Of a stretch of 64,000 nt of DNA, positions 12,601 through 27,600 are shown piece after piece. Every line of letters begins with the position of its first letter. The first letter of the stretch is position 1. The notes beneath the pieces are model-generated. The model ran no database searches. It was not told the DNA's origin and was given only the letters and a program-made list of their open reading frames with translations. Source of the stretch: Proteles cristata cristata (Eukaryota > Chordata > Mammalia > Carnivora > Hyaenidae); contig JAESUZ010005463.1 of assembly GCA_017311185.1 (NCBI GenBank), forward strand, positions 248,001 through 312,000, read 5' to 3'. The position numbers and the translations under genes were made by a program.

Positions 12601-15600
12601 ATAAAATTTTTATTTTGGAATGGTTTTATATTTACAGAAAAATTAGGGATAGTACAGAGAGTTCAGGTATAATATACACTTAGTTTTCTCCTCTAGATCG
12701 TTTCATCTCAGATATTTCATTTCCTCTCATGTTTGAGAACTTACAGGACATTCAGAGGATTCTTGACTCTTACCTTAAGAAACATAAAAATCTAGTAGGA
12801 AAGACATAATTCCTGAAATCACTTTTCAGGATTTAGGAAATAGGATGCCCTAAGAGGTGGTGATTGGAATTTCTATGAGAGCTAGGAGGGAGAGTGGACT
12901 CCCAGGTAACAGGATAAGGGAAGATTTTTCCTAAAGAATGTGGCATTTGAATCGTCCTTGAAGAGAGATGTGATTTGGCCTTAGGGTTAGAAAGATTAAT
13001 GGGCTAACTTAAGATGGCTGTTGCATTCCATGCGCTCTCTTTTTGAGGAGGACCTAGGCATGGCATACCCAAAGGAAATGTGTTTTTTGCTGCAGCAGCT
13101 ATCCTCCTAAACATTGCATCCCTTGTTGCTAACTTATGTTATGGAGATCTCCAGTAGTTCCAAGCCTTTTTGTTCTTAAGTTGTTTTTTTTTTTGACAGA
13201 ATATTTCTATTTTAAAGATTTTTTAATTATCTTTTTTATTTTTAAGTAATCTCTACACACAATATGGAGCTCGAACTTAGAAGCCTGAGATCAGGAGTCA
13301 CATGCTCTACCAGCGGAGTCAGTCAGTTGCTCCAGTTCCAGTTTTTTAATCCAGTGAGCAGTATTAGCACTGCTGTATCAGAATCCTCTAATCAAGTGTA
13401 GTTGTAAGCAAGGAGCTGAGTTCTGTGCTTACTGGATCTGTGATTTGTCTCCTCTCCTGTCAGGTATCAGAAATGGCTGTCTCTGAATTACCCGGTAACC
13501 CCAATGCTGTCTGGACAGTGCGTCGGCACATTGAAGGTAAGCAGCCCTTTCCCAACAGTCAAAATGTGGGTCTGGGTGACATTGACAATAGAAGGCTTAG
13601 GAGGTTGCATTCATAGTATTTTTATATTGCTTTATTTAACAATAAACTAGAAACTTTTTCTGGCCTGACACCATGTTTCTTAGGCTCTCTCAATCAGGAT
13701 GCCTTCTCCTTTTTGTATGCATGAATAAAGGGTGCATTAGGGTGGCTGTTCATTACATCTACGCTCCAGTATCGTAGAGCTGTCATACATACGTTCTTTG
13801 ACTATATTCATCCTGTTCCATCTGTGTAAGAGGTGTGGTGTGAGGGAGTTTTTGTTTCTTCAGTTTTCTTCATCAGTTTTCTCCTGTTGTGCTGAAACCA
13901 TGGTGAAGTTGAAGATGTTGTATTAAGAGATTTAGTTAAGCTTATTAATTAATCCTGCTCAATGGGTGTAGTTGTGGTTATGGGAACTGAAGGTTGAGAT
14001 TGACTGGAATCATAATTTTAGAATGAAAAGAGGAAAGAAGAGCCTGAGCTCCTGGATAAAAATGGTCACCTCATGCTAAAATTTTGAAATTTATGTAAAA
14101 ATGCATAAAATAGTGTAATAGCAGGAAATTCTTAAGTCAGTTGAATTTGAGGAATGAAACTTAATTCTCATTTTCCCTTGGATTCTTTGGGAGTATAGGT
14201 CATTTCTATTCCTAGACTTCATCTTCCTCTTGTTCTCTCAGGAATGTGGGCCTGGTGAGATCACCCTGGCCAGCATACAAAGCTTTTTCAAGAAAACAGC
14301 TGGAAATCTTACTGATATTTTGATGTCCTGATATTTTGATGTTCTGATGTTTGATTTTATGGGAGCTGGGAAATGTGTAGGAGGAAACCTCGTGTTATTA
14401 GTAGAATGCACATTGTGGTGGATTTTGTTTTCATGTGGGCATTTAAACCGAGTTTGAGTTGAGTAGGAAAAAAAACCAAATAGGAAATTTGTAGGTTTAT
14501 TTTTGCTAGAAGATAATTAGTAGATGATTGATTTTGATTTTCCCATTTTGTATAATGTCTTCATAAAGAAGCTAGTTAATATTGCTGTTCACCTGTGGCT
14601 TGGTGGCTGGTTGGTATTATAGCTCCTGATGAAAACATTGCCTACACTTTGAATTTTTCAAGGCTTTGAGATAAAACAGTATTCCCCTTTCTTGGTTTTT
14701 TGTTTTGTTTTCTAGTACTTGAATTTTATTTTAGAATAGATTAAAATTTACAGGAAAGTTCCCCCTCATTTTTATGATGAAGGCAGAAAAATCAGGAGTT
14801 GACTTTTCCAAGATAGTGCATTGAGGTAATAGTCTGAAAGCAATGTCTCTGAGCTTCCAGTCCAATGTTCATTTGACTAATGCTGCAGTGGGAGTCTGTG
14901 GGTTTTGCTGGTTTTTTAGGATAAGTTTTGTACTCATCCTGTAGTCTTTCAGGTGTCTACCTTGTACTCAGTAATTAAGAAAGGATTGGATCTCTATTCT
15001 TAGAGCATTTGCCATCTTCTAAAATAAGAAGACAGGTACATAAAACTGCTGTGTTCTGATGTAATGAAAGGCACACAGGCATGTTGCCAGAACAGGTTAG
15101 TGGAGAAGGAATGAGCATATGTTGGAGAATCAGAAAATACTTTTTTTTTTGGACAATGCTTGATGAGTTAGTGATAAGCAGTATGTTGCATGATGGAACT
15201 TGTAGCTGAAAATTTTTCTCATTAAGATTCAGGAATTGATTACGTCCTGATAAATTTTACTCTTTAAAAACTATAATTTGATTACCCACAAAAACAGGTT
15301 AGGTTCTCTCTGTTCATTCTTTTTCCTGATATTCCAAATTACTGTTGAGTGAATATCTCACATGTCCACACATGCTGTAGTCTTCAGGCAACTACTAACC
15401 TTGGCTGGTACGTGGTGATGCACACTACCAATACCAAGCCTTTTTTTCTCTTCCACAGGTGGCTGGTGAAGGTGCTGATCACCACAGGTGTGTACGTACT
15501 GCTAGGGTCTACCATGGGGTCTTATAGTTTATCAGGGAGAGGGATCTGCACAAAATATTAAGACTGCCCTGATGGCATCTCAGAGGGTAACTTTGCAGTT

Positions 15601-18600
15601 GGCTGTCCATATGCATTGTAGTGATGGCACCCCATCTGTCTATATATTCAATGGTTGGAGGCAGGAATCAGCTTCCTTTACTTTTTCCCTAAGTAGAAAT
15701 ATGACTAATATGTCTTTCACTAAAGCTGAAAGAACCTGTAGCTAGGAAAACCTTAACTCCATACTCTCCTTTGGTGATTTAAATGCTCCAGGTATACTGA
15801 CTCAAGCCCTGGAGAAAGTCGCTTTTTTTTTTTTTTTTTTGGGAGTATAATCAAGATTGCTGAGGCAAGACAGGCACCAAGTAGAGTGTAAAGTGAGAAT
15901 GAGACACTGGGAAGCTTAAACCATCTGTATGGCCACTCATTTTTAGAGTGAGCTGTGTGTTGAACTTCAGATACTAAGGTGGAAGAAAGAAAAAGAAAGC
16001 ATTCCTTACTTTGTGGGCTGCTTCAGCAGTGCTCAGATAAAAGTCCTCTTTAAGTGAGACAAAGGTGCATTCTCATACCCTAATGATATATACACTAATG
16101 TTCTTTTATAGGAAACTTTAACTTCTGGAAAAAGGCAACATGGATATATCTGGATATTTCCCTTGATTTTGTTCTGAACTCCCAATTTTTTTTTTTTTAA
16201 TGTTTGTTTTTGAGAGAGAGTGAGCGTCTTGTGTATGAGAGCTAGGAAGGAGCAGAGAGAGAAAGGGGGAGAGAGAAAATCCCAAGCAGTCTCCACACCA
16301 TCAGCACAGAGCTCATTGCAGGGCTTGATCTCACAAACCGTGAGATCATGACCTGAACCAAAATCAAGGGTTATTGACTAACCAGCTAAGCCACCCAGGT
16401 GCCCCCTGAACTCTAACTTTTAACCTATAACTTCTTTAGGATGAAGAGCAATGAGTGATTAGCCAGCTATAGGTTCTCCTGGATATAGAATGGAAAGGGT
16501 AGAAGTTAGAGTGTGCTTAGTATTCACAGGGTAATGGATATTTTGAGGAAATCTGTGATGCAAAGCTCTACTGCTTGTTGAATTGCTCAGCAAATGTATT
16601 TAAATCCACTGAGCATGTCTTTGTTTTTGTGTCTGAGCAGTCTGGGGCTTTGGGTCAAAGAAAAGATAAAGACCCAGGCAGCCCTCCTTCCTCTGTCTCC
16701 TCATTCTCTTGGATGTAAGTGAAAATTTGCATAGTCTCTTTGCTGGAAGTTCCTCCCTTTCCCCTCCCTTGAAGGAAGAGACCAGAAATCCTGGCCAGTT
16801 AACAGCCCTTTGCTGTTTGGCTTTAATTTGTTCTGGCACAGCTTTTAGCATATAAGGATTCAGTAATGAGAGTGTGGGAAAGGACATAGTATTCATATAA
16901 TGTTAAAATTAAGCAATTTCTGGGGCGCCTGGGTGGCTTAGTCGGTTAAGCGTCCGACTTTCACTTAGGTCATGATCTCGCGGTTCGTGGGTTCGAGCCC
17001 CGCGTCGGGCTCTGTGCTGACTGCCAGCTCAGAGCCTGGAGCCTGTTTCAGTCTGTGACTCCCTCTCTCTCTGACCCTCCCCTGCTCACGCTGTCTCTCT
17101 CTCTCCTAGAAATAAATGAAACATTAAAAAAAAAAAAAGAGTTTCTTTTAAAAAAAAAAAATAAAGCAATTTCTGTTCTTTATACACACTAAAAATTTCT
17201 AGTTCAAAAACAGCTGCGGTAAAGCTTTCAAGTTTGGCATTGTGTAGACATCGATTTTGGTTTTGTTGTAAACTGTTAAGATCAGGGGCAACCGTGTCCT
17301 TACTTACATGATGGTGAACAGTTCTGGTCTTAAAAAGCCACTTTATAAGGTGTCTCCGAAGCATTTGATACATCTTGACAGTTGTAACAAAAATAATCTA
17401 AAACCAGCATGTTTACATGTCCAGTGTTACTCCTTATGATATGGAACTTGAACCTTATTCTGGATTCCTGGTGTAGCTATTAGATTATATATCCATTGGG
17501 AACAATCTTTGATCCTTGCCTTTTAGCCACTTAGTACACACATATATTATTAAGGAAAAGTTTGGTTAACTCACCCTTACTGTGTGAATAACTTCATGTG
17601 TGAAACAGTTTCATAAGTTATATTTATTTCTCTATGTTTCTATTTAAAAATGTTGATTATAGCCCACCAAATTGAATACGTCCTGTTCATAGGGCAGAAT
17701 ACTACAGTACGCCACACCAATGAATGATACATCTTCAGTTGTCCTCTTTTTCTGTAAGGAACACTGATTCTGCCAAACTGATTGAATAATCTTGTTTCAG
17801 CTGAACCACCTTTGGAGCAATCAGAATCTGTACTGTGTCCATGTTGTGTGTGGGATGGATTAGCCCTAGGGTGTTGAGTCCTGATAAGGGCTCAGGCACA
17901 TAGGGTTCTATAGCTACTTCTACTATGAGTGGTAGCTACTTTAATTTAGTGCCTTGTCTGTTTGTCATTCTGTCCCTTGTTGCCCTGATTTCTGTATTGG
18001 GGAGGCGGGAAGGGGAATTGATACAGAAAATTCAGATGTAAAATAGGAAAATCTTAATCCTTCCTTAAAAAATAATATACCTTTCTTTATTCAGCATTTG
18101 TCAAACTTTATGCCAAACATTGTGCTGGATGTGGGAGACACACAGAAGCTGTTTTATGTCTAGGATGGAATTTATGGGAAATAGGTGGCTTTTAACTGTG
18201 GGATGTGTATGAGATACTTCTGGAATTGCCTGTATTTAGGTCCTCTGACTTTGAGAAACTCATTAGTGTTTGTTTATCCATAACTGTATTTCATTAAATG
18301 AAAAGCAAATCCTTATAGGATTGCTCCTGACCACTGAATAGTTGGCATTTTTAAATAATGAGAGAGGTCAAGAGCTAACAATGTAAACAGTCCCCTCTCC
18401 TTACTTCCTGGTTATTTCTCTTACCTCATTCCAGTTGGTATATCCTGGCATTTTAAACCTGAGGGTGACAGTCTCATTGAGGCTTAAGTAAAGTGCTTTA
18501 TTCTTTAGGTATTATGTTCCCACGGAAACTTTTTGTTAAGAGCCTGGGGACTTTTTCTGGTTTTAAGGAATATCTTTAAGAATGGATTGTGATGGGCATC

Positions 18601-21600
18601 TGGCACAAATAAACAAGCTTTAGGTTCAGTATATGTAAATATTGTAGTTTTCAGAATTTCCTCCTGCCTGGTTACCCTGCTTTGTTCTCTTAGCTTTTTT
18701 CCAGTAAATGTTTCAAGAAAAATTGATTTTCAAAGGTATTGGGGTAGGCATATCTACTCAGTGTATTTAATAGGCATTTAAGGAAGCAAAGTGTGTCTGT
18801 AGGCTGTTATGACTTTCAATTATTTTTTGGATCATCTTGTGGTGTTTGCCACATGAGTGTGTGTATGATGACTACACATAGAAGTTCCTTGGAAGGTTTC
18901 TGAAGAGAAAATTTAATATGTCTCATTTGGCTTTGTAACTAATAAGAGTTCTTAGCTAACCAGCTCCTCTTTTCTTTCCTTCTACAGATGAGTTTGATGC
19001 CTACATCATTGTGTCTTTCGTGAATGCCACACTTGTGCTATCCATCGGAGAGACTGTGGAAGAAGTGACTGACTCTGGGTTCCTGGGCACAACCCCAACC
19101 TTGTCCTGCTCCTTGTTAGGAGATGATGCCTTGGTACAGGTGAGGATTCCCAGAGAGTTACTTTATCCTTTCATTGTGGTATAGGGTGTTGTGCTCACGT
19201 TAATGAGCTTTGAACTCTTTTGAAGTGGACGTTGCAAGCATGAACTTACCTTAAGTTCACCTGTTTGGGGCCTAGTAATTTTTTGTCATTGACCCGACCA
19301 GTGCCTTGATGTAGTGGTGCCATTTAAAATAGGAGTGACCCATCTGGTAAGGGTGAGGGTCATGCTGAGGAAAGGATCACATTGCTAAAGTCGATTTCCT
19401 TCTTGTTGCTGACTCTAGGTGTATCCTGATGGCATTCGGCACATAAGGGCAGACAAGCGAGTCAATGAGTGGAAGACCCCTGGGAAGAAAACGATTGTGA
19501 AATGTGCTGTGAACCAGCGACAAGTGGTGATCGCCCTGACAGGAGGAGAGCTGGTCTATTTTGAGATGGATCCTGTATGTTATTTTACCATTCATTGTGG
19601 AACTTAGTGTTAGGGTCCAGAGGTAAAGATGACAGTTGTAGTTCAGTATTCACAAAGAGAATTGAGGAGGGAACGTGTGTCCACAAGCCAGTCGAGCCCG
19701 GTAGGCATGGGGTAGGGAGGCTAAGTTCATGTTTTAATTCTTTTTTTTTTAATGTTTGTTTATTTTTGAGAAAGGATGAGCAGAGGTGGGGCAGAGAGAG
19801 AGAGGGACACACAGAATCTGAAGCAGGCTTCAGGCTCTGAGCTGTCAGCACAGAACCCGATGTGGGTCTCAAACCCACAAACCATGAGATCATGACCTGA
19901 GCTGATGTTGGATGCTTAAGTGACTGAGCCACCCAGGTGCCCCTCATGTTTTAGTTATAAACTAGAGTTAAGAAGTTCCATCTTAGCAATGAAATATTTT
20001 ATTCTCTTGCCCTTCACACTCTACTTTTCCACCAAATATTGGCCAAAGGTTTTAACTTTTACAATCTGAAGCCATTTCAGAAATTTTCCTTTGCTCTTCT
20101 ATATGGAAGGACATTGGGTATTCTCACCATGCTCTCAGGAAGTTTCTGAATGTGGTCAACCTGTATAGTCTAACTGTACCTCTGGTTGAGATTTCTTTAA
20201 GTATTTGAATTCATATTTGAATTCTCTTTTATCCAAAGCGTTCTTATGAACAAATGAATAGTTTTCTATATTTCTATTTCCTGAGAGCTCGGTTGGTTTA
20301 GAAAATTTGTAGCGTATTGTATTTATCAAAGACAAAAACATTGTGTTGTCTCTTGATTGCCTTGTCAGTAGTTTTGCTTGCTGTTAGCCTTAAGTAAAGA
20401 AATGATTGGTCATTGATTGTATTAAGAAGAGTGAGAGGAAACAAAAAGGAACTTAATAATCCTTTCCCAGGCTCAGGGATTAGAGGCTAGTGGGAGTGGT
20501 TTGTGACCTCTCTCTGTCTTACTTCTGTAGTCAGGACAGCTGAACGAGTACACAGAGCGGAAGGAGATGTCGGCCGATGTGGTGTGCATGAGTCTGGCCA
20601 ATGTGCCTCCTGGAGAGCAGCGGTCTCGCTTCCTGGCTGTGGGGCTAGTGGACAACACTGTCAGAATCATCTCCCTGGACCCCTCAGTGAGTGTCACGCT
20701 TGACTTCAGGGTTCTTCCCAGTGGAAACTGAGCTGCTGGCCCACTCCTCCTGGGCATCTCTGAAGTCAACTGGGCTAGACCCTGAAGTCAGCCCCTGTCA
20801 TTTCTTCTGATTATCGTGGCAGCACACCTGGGGAGTCTTTGTAAAGATCCTGATTCCAGACTACTAAAGGCTATCTTGCCTTAAGCCTTGTCTCCCTTTT
20901 ATAGTGAAAAACAAACAAAAAATCCCCAAGATTGCTGAAAAGGGCTTGGACTGGCTCCAGGGCCTTAGATGACTTTTAAGAGCTGCCTTTGCTTATTTAC
21001 TTTTACCATGTTAACTACTTTTACAGAAAGGAAAGCATGGTTCTCTGCAGAGCTTATTCTAAGATTTGGTTTAACTAGTAGTAACCCATTTAAAGCTCAC
21101 TACAGGATTCCCCTATCCACAAGAAAGTTGTTTCTTCACTCTTAGAGTTAGACTTTTTTCCCCCAAAATTGGTCATTTCCCATGTTTTATTCTTTTCTCT
21201 TTCCTCCTCAGGACTGTTTGCAGCCTCTGAGCATGCAGGCTCTCCCAGCCCAGCCTGAGTCCTTGTGTATTGTGGAAATGGGTGGGACTGAGAAGCAAGA
21301 TGAGCTGGGTGAAAGGGGCTCTATTGGCTTCCTATACTTGAATATTGGGTTACAGGTAAGAGATCCGAGGCTCACGTTGGGGTCAGGCCTTCTTTAGCTT
21401 TTATGCACTCCTTATTCTATATGGGCATTTGCTTTGCCTGTGGTTTCAGTTTACCACCTCATGAAAAGTGAATGGTGCTGGTCTGTTCCACTTCTCTCCC
21501 TTCTAATTAGAACAAGTCAGGCCTAAAGAATAAAAAGAAAAGAAAAAGTAAGTCAGGCCTAGGAAAAAGTATTTTCATAAAGAATCTTTTGATACAATGT

Positions 21601-24600
21601 GTTGTGATCACTGCCCTGGGTCAGAACAAGAGTCTTCTGCAGTTCTCACAATGTGCAGCTTTTAGAAAGTAATACTTCATGGTTTCCAGTGGGCTTCTTT
21701 AGTAATAAAGGACTTCTGGGTGTTCCCTATTGTCGAAGCAGCTGGGCTCTTCAAAGTGTGAAAAGTAGGAACTTAAGGATAGCAAAGTATCAGCATTTTT
21801 GACCATGTTTTTAATTTTCCTTAAAGATTATTTGCTTAAACCCCTGGGTAGATAATCTAGCCCTGGTACTTTTTGCTTTTTAGTTTTACTTCCTAATTTA
21901 GAAATTTTGCAAACCATGTACTGAAGTTAGACTAATACAATGAACCCCTTTGTACCCATCACCAGTTTAATATTTACAAGCATTATGCTGTTACTATATG
22001 CTGTTACTGTTTTATCTATTACCCATTTTTTCTTTGTCCTGGAGTATGGTAAAGCAAATCCAGGATGATTTGTCCTTTTATCTATAAATACAGTAAAACC
22101 GGGGCGCCCGGGTGGCTTAGTCGGTTAAGCGTCCAACTTTCGCTCAGGTCATGATCTCGCGGTTCGTGGGTTCGAGCCCTGCGTCGGGCTCTGTGCTGAC
22201 TGCCAGCTCAGAGCCTGGAGCCTGTTTCAGTCTGTGACTCCCTCTCTCTCTGACCCTCCCCTGCTCATGCTGTCTCTCTCTCCTAGAAATAAATAAAACA
22301 TTAAAAAAAAAATAAAATAAATAAATACAGTAAAACCTTGGTTTGTGAGCATAATTCATTCCGGAAACATGCTTGTAATCCAGAGCACTGTATATCAAAG
22401 CAAATTTGAAGAATCATTGACTTAGTTGTGATCATGTGACATTTGGTGTCACATACTACTCTTACTAGAAGATATCACTTGTTTATCAAGTTAAAATTTA
22501 TTAGAAATGTTGGCTTGTCTTATAGAACACTCGCAGAACAAGTTATTTGCAATCGAAGGTTTTACTACTTGAGAATGTAGCTCTAATAGATGTGTGGGTT
22601 TTCTTTTTAGGCCTCAATTTTATTATGCCCAGTACAACTTAACAATTCTTTAATACCTGATACCTCATTCATGTTCTGGTTTTTCTTGGTTTGTGTTGGT
22701 TTTGTTTTTCCAAAAACGTTTTTACCTTTGGTTTTACTTAGAATCTGCATAAAGTTGTCCACAGTGTGCATTTGCATGACCTATCCCTATGTTTCTTTTA
22801 TTTTTATTGTATTTTATTTATTTATTTGATATTTATTTTTCAGAGGGAAAGAGAGAGACAGAGCATAAGCGAGGGAGGGGTCGCCCAGGTGCCTCCCTCC
22901 GCTCCTCCCCGCCTTTGTTTCTTTTAATAACTGTCCTACCCCAGGGGTGCTTATGTGGCTCAGTCGGTTAACTGTCCGACTCTTGATTTTAGCTCAGGTC
23001 ATGATGTTGTGGTTAATGAGTTCAAGCCCTGCTTGAACTGCACTGACAACATGGAGCCTACTTAGGATTCTCTCCTTCCCTCTCTCTCTGCCCCTCCTCT
23101 GCCCTCTCTCTTTCAAAATACGTAAATAAAAACTTAAAAATTGTCCTACTTTTTTTTTTTTTTATTAAAGAAACCAGATTATTTGTCTTAAGGAATTTCC
23201 ACCTTCTGGATTTGGCAGAGTCCTTTCTTGTGTGTTTAATGTTACTCTATCCTCTACTTTCTATAGACTAGTGGTTGGATCTAGAGCATGCTGTCCGTTA
23301 AAAATCTAACGCAAGTCACATGTGTAACTTAAATATTTCTCTAACCACAAAAAAGGAACAGATGAAGTTAATTTTAATGTTTAATTTTTTTTTTAAACTT
23401 TTTTATTTTTTTAATTTTTTTTTTAATGTTTTATTTATTTCTAGGAGAGAGAGACAGCATGAGCAGGGGAGGTCAGAGAGAGAGAGAGATCACAGACTGA
23501 AACAGGCTCCAGGCTCTGAGCTGGCAGTCAGCACAGAGCCCGACGCGGGGCTCGAACCCACGAACCGCGAGATCATGACCTAAGCGAAAGTCGGACGCTT
23601 AACCGACTAAGCCACCCAGGCGCCCCAATTTTAATGTTTAATTTAAACATTTTTGTTTAAAATGTCATTTGAATTTGTTATCAGTATAAAAATGAAGATA
23701 ACTGTTCTCTTTTGGCACAAAGTCTTTGAAATATGATATTTTGTATGTTTTGAATTTCTTAAATGTTTATTTAACTTTTCAAAAATGTTTATTTTAGAGA
23801 GAGTGAAAACAAACACAAATGGGGGAGGGGCAGAGAGAGAGAGGAAGACAGAGGATCAAAAGCAGAGACCCCAATGCGGGGCCCAAACTCACAAGCCATA
23901 AGATCATGATCTGAGCTGAAAGTTAGACACTCAACCAACTGAGCCACCCAGCTGTCCCTTATGTTTGTTTATTTATTTAATTTTAAGTTTTTTAATGTTT
24001 ATTTTTCAAGAGATAGAGAATGAGTTCGGGGGGTCAAAGAGAGCGGGAGATACAGAATCTGAAGCAGACTTCAGGCTCCGAGCTGTCAGCAGAAAGCCCG
24101 ATATGGCGCTTGAACTAAGGAACTGTGAGATCCTAACCTGAGCTGAAGTTGGACACTTAACCAAATGAGCCACCTAGGTGGCCCGATGTTTATTGACTTT
24201 TGAGAGAGAGAGACCAAGCGTGAGCAGAGAGACAGACACATGGAATCCAAAGCTGGGTCCAGGCTCTGAGCTGTCAGCACAGAGCCTGATGCAGGGCTTG
24301 AAGTCCCAAACTGAGAGATCATGGCCTGAACTGAAATCAAGAGTCAGACTCCTAATGGACTGAGCCACCTAGGCACCCCCTGATAATTTTGTATTTTGTA
24401 CTTAACGACACATTATCTTCCCATCAACCTTTTATCTAATAACAGTTGTTGATGCATGTTGCCTAGATTCATTGTCATTAGGGACTGGGAAATGACAATT
24501 TTCTATTTCTGTCTTCATTTCATTAGCTGGTAGAAATTTTGCCTACCCCACAATACAACTCCAAGAGGGAAAGGATAATAAGTTTGTTTTTTCCCCTTTG

Positions 24601-27600
24601 TTTGTCAATTTTCAAAGTAGGGAATGGGTACCATAGCAATCTCCAGTGGGGACGAATGAAATAATTTTTTATCATTTATTATTTTTAGTTTTTTTGGATA
24701 ACATTATGAACTTGCAGGTTTTTATATATTTGTGCCTTAAACTATTGTGGTCGTTTTCGTTTTTGGATACTAAATTGCCTCATTTTAGATGAGTGGAAGT
24801 TCTCTTTTGAAGTTAGCATTTTTGTCTTTTGAATATGATCCCATTCTCTTTGGGGGCTTCCTTCTGGCATATAACAGAGTGCCCTATATACACCTCGAAC
24901 ATTCTTGCCCTACACCTGAATTAGCTGTTTCTCTTAAGAGTCTTTATTTTTTTTTTTAACGTCTATTTTTAGGGAGAGCGAATGTGCATGAGTGGGGGAG
25001 GGGTAGAGAGAGATGGAGAGAGAATCCCAAGCAGGCTTCATGTTGACAGAGGCAGAACCCAACTCAGGGCTGAGTCCAGACAAACCATGAGGTCCTCACG
25101 GTTTGTGAGTTCGCAGAGCCTGCTTGAGATTTTCCCTCTTTCTCTGCACCACCCCCCCATTGTACTCTCTCTGTTTCTCTCAAAATAAATGAATAAACTC
25201 TATTTTTATTTTTTTTAATGTTTTTATTTATTTCTGAGAGAGAGAGACACAGCATGAGCAGTGGAGGGTCAGAGAGAGGGAGATACAGAATCTGAAGCAG
25301 GCTCCAGGCTCTGAGCTAGCTGTCAGCACAGAGCCCAATGCGGGGCTCGAACCCACAAACCGTGAGATCATGACCTGAGCCAAAGTCGGATGCTTAACTG
25401 ACTGAGCCACCCTGGCACCCCATGAATAAACTTTAAAAAAGAAGACTTTAGCATACATGGTAGAGAGAATTTTAAAGGTTATACAGTGAAAAATAAGTGC
25501 TTTTTCCTTAGTAGATGCTCAGTAACTATTTGAATGAGTGAGCGATTTAGTGAGAGAATGAATAAGTGGTTGGCTGATTATTAGGATATTCTTTAAACCA
25601 CTGAGTCATTGCCTTTCGTCTGTTCTGAACTTAGAGATTTTGTGAAGTAGCCAAGGGAGCTTCCATTATGGTTAAGTTTCACCCACTCTTCTCCTTTTTA
25701 TTAGAACGGTGTGCTGCTGAGAACTGTTCTGGACCCTGTCACCGGGGATCTGTCTGACACCCGCACTAGGTACCTGGGGTCTCGTCCTGTGAAACTCTTT
25801 CGTGTCCGGATGCAAGGCCAAGAGGCAGTAAGTAATGAAACTGGGCAGGCAGCATGTTTAGATGTTAGTGGCATCAGCTGAGGAAAGCTCCCTTGGTGTA
25901 AGTTTTGCTATCATTAATTCACCATATGTGGTTAGTTTGACATTAGCTCCCTCTTGATAAGATTCTTTTATGTAGGAAGTTTTGGATTCCTTAATCCAGA
26001 GCTTTCCATGGCATTGAGCTATGTTTTAGTTTTAGGGGCTTAGGATAGCGATCTGTTCAGCTCTCAGGCTGAGCAAATGGAGCTTACTGAGAAGTACTTA
26101 GAAACCTCCTATCAAGGATACCTCTACCCATGAACAACTTTCTACCAATACCAGGGTTTACCAAGTAATGTGTAAGAGATTGGGAAACATGGTGTCCTTT
26201 GTATCTAAGAATGTTATTGTTGCTGGGTGCTTTGCTAGTTCTGGACTTGCAGTCAAAATTAGTTGCATTAGCATGTCATTCTTGCAACTCTCCAGCCTCA
26301 TGATAGCATTCCCATTTTACACATGTGGAAATGTAGAGAGATTGAGTGATTAGGTCATACAGCTAGTAGCTCATGCTTTTAGCAGATATTAAGCCATACA
26401 TTCCATTGCTTCTCCAGGATTCTCTTTAATCATAAGGTAGCTTTTAGGTTTCTAAAATTCCTTGGGATATTCTGCAGACTAAAAGTTGCAGATAGGGAGT
26501 TTCGATATTTGGTTACCATTGTATTTGTGTTTTTCCCAAGCTTATTGGAGGTGTTTTTCTTTCCTCAGGTGTTGGCCATGTCTAGCCGCTCATGGTTGAG
26601 CTATTCTTATCAGTCTCGTTTCCATCTTACCCCCTTATCTTATGAGACCCTGGAATTTGCATCTGGCTTCGCCTCTGAACAGTGTCCCGAGGGCATTGTC
26701 GCCATCTCCACCAATACCCTGAGGTGAGAGTCCCATAGTGTAAGCCCAGTGCGAAGTTCTGCCAGTGGCTGGGATTCTGGTTCTGTTAGGGTGTTGGAAA
26801 GTGATGAAGTGATGACTTGGTGGCAGTGAGCCGACTCTTCACCGTGGGACTAGGGTGTTGTAACTGAAACCTTCAGGATTTAATTAAGTATCTGGTAGCC
26901 AGGTTTCAGTGTTTGGAGTTTTAGCTTCTGTTTAGAGTTTCACAGCCAGGTTTTAATATACTCATCAGTGCAGTTCATTCTCTTTGAGATTTAAGAGCCT
27001 TATTTTCCACGGCAGCGCCATTGTATTAGTTTTAGAGCAGGCAGGAATGGAATCACTGATAACTTTTTCTCATTCCGTCTTGTCATTTGCAGTGCTACAT
27101 GTTCAGTTTTAACCTCAGTATACGTTATTTATGCCTTTTGTAAGTTGATAGACTCCTATTTACGCTTATTATGTTGGAGTGAGCACTATCTATGTTAGTT
27201 TGACTGTCTCACGTTTTGGGTTTGGTTTTTCCTTATTTGATCTTTTAATGCCACCCTTGTTTGTGTCCTGGTTGTAACTACTGGCTTGTCACAGGAGCAA
27301 CTCTATCAAGAGGCTGTAACTTACCAAGTGGATGATTTACCAAGTAAACTCCCAGATATCTATGCAGTAGCTTTCAGTATCTTTTCAGTCATTGTTCATG
27401 CTTTCTCTAACCTCCACTTTATATACCTTCTACTCCAGTACGCTCTACCCGCATGGTGTTTTACTTTTTTCTTTTTTAATGTTTATTTATTTACTTAAAA
27501 TTTGTTTTAAAACTTTGTTTACTTTTGAGAGAGATAGAACGAGTGAGAGAAGGGCAGGGAGAGAGGGAAACAGAATCTGAAGCAGACTCTGTGCCAATTG

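Noticed and set aside
14776..14840. Another C/D-box-like pair (ATGATGA and CTGA)
   Set aside because: No stem closing the boxes and no recognisable rRNA guide; such motifs are frequent by chance.
16922..17000. tRNA-like sequence with A and B boxes
   Set aside because: It is the head of a CanSINE with a TC tract, A-tail and target duplications. The same applies to the other ~56 tRNA-like heads; none is a standalone tRNA gene.
138..24379. Many evenly similar repeats resembling a CRISPR or direct-repeat array
   Set aside because: Repeats are ~200-bp SINEs with individual target duplications and irregular spacing; no spacers or cas genes, and the genome is mammalian.
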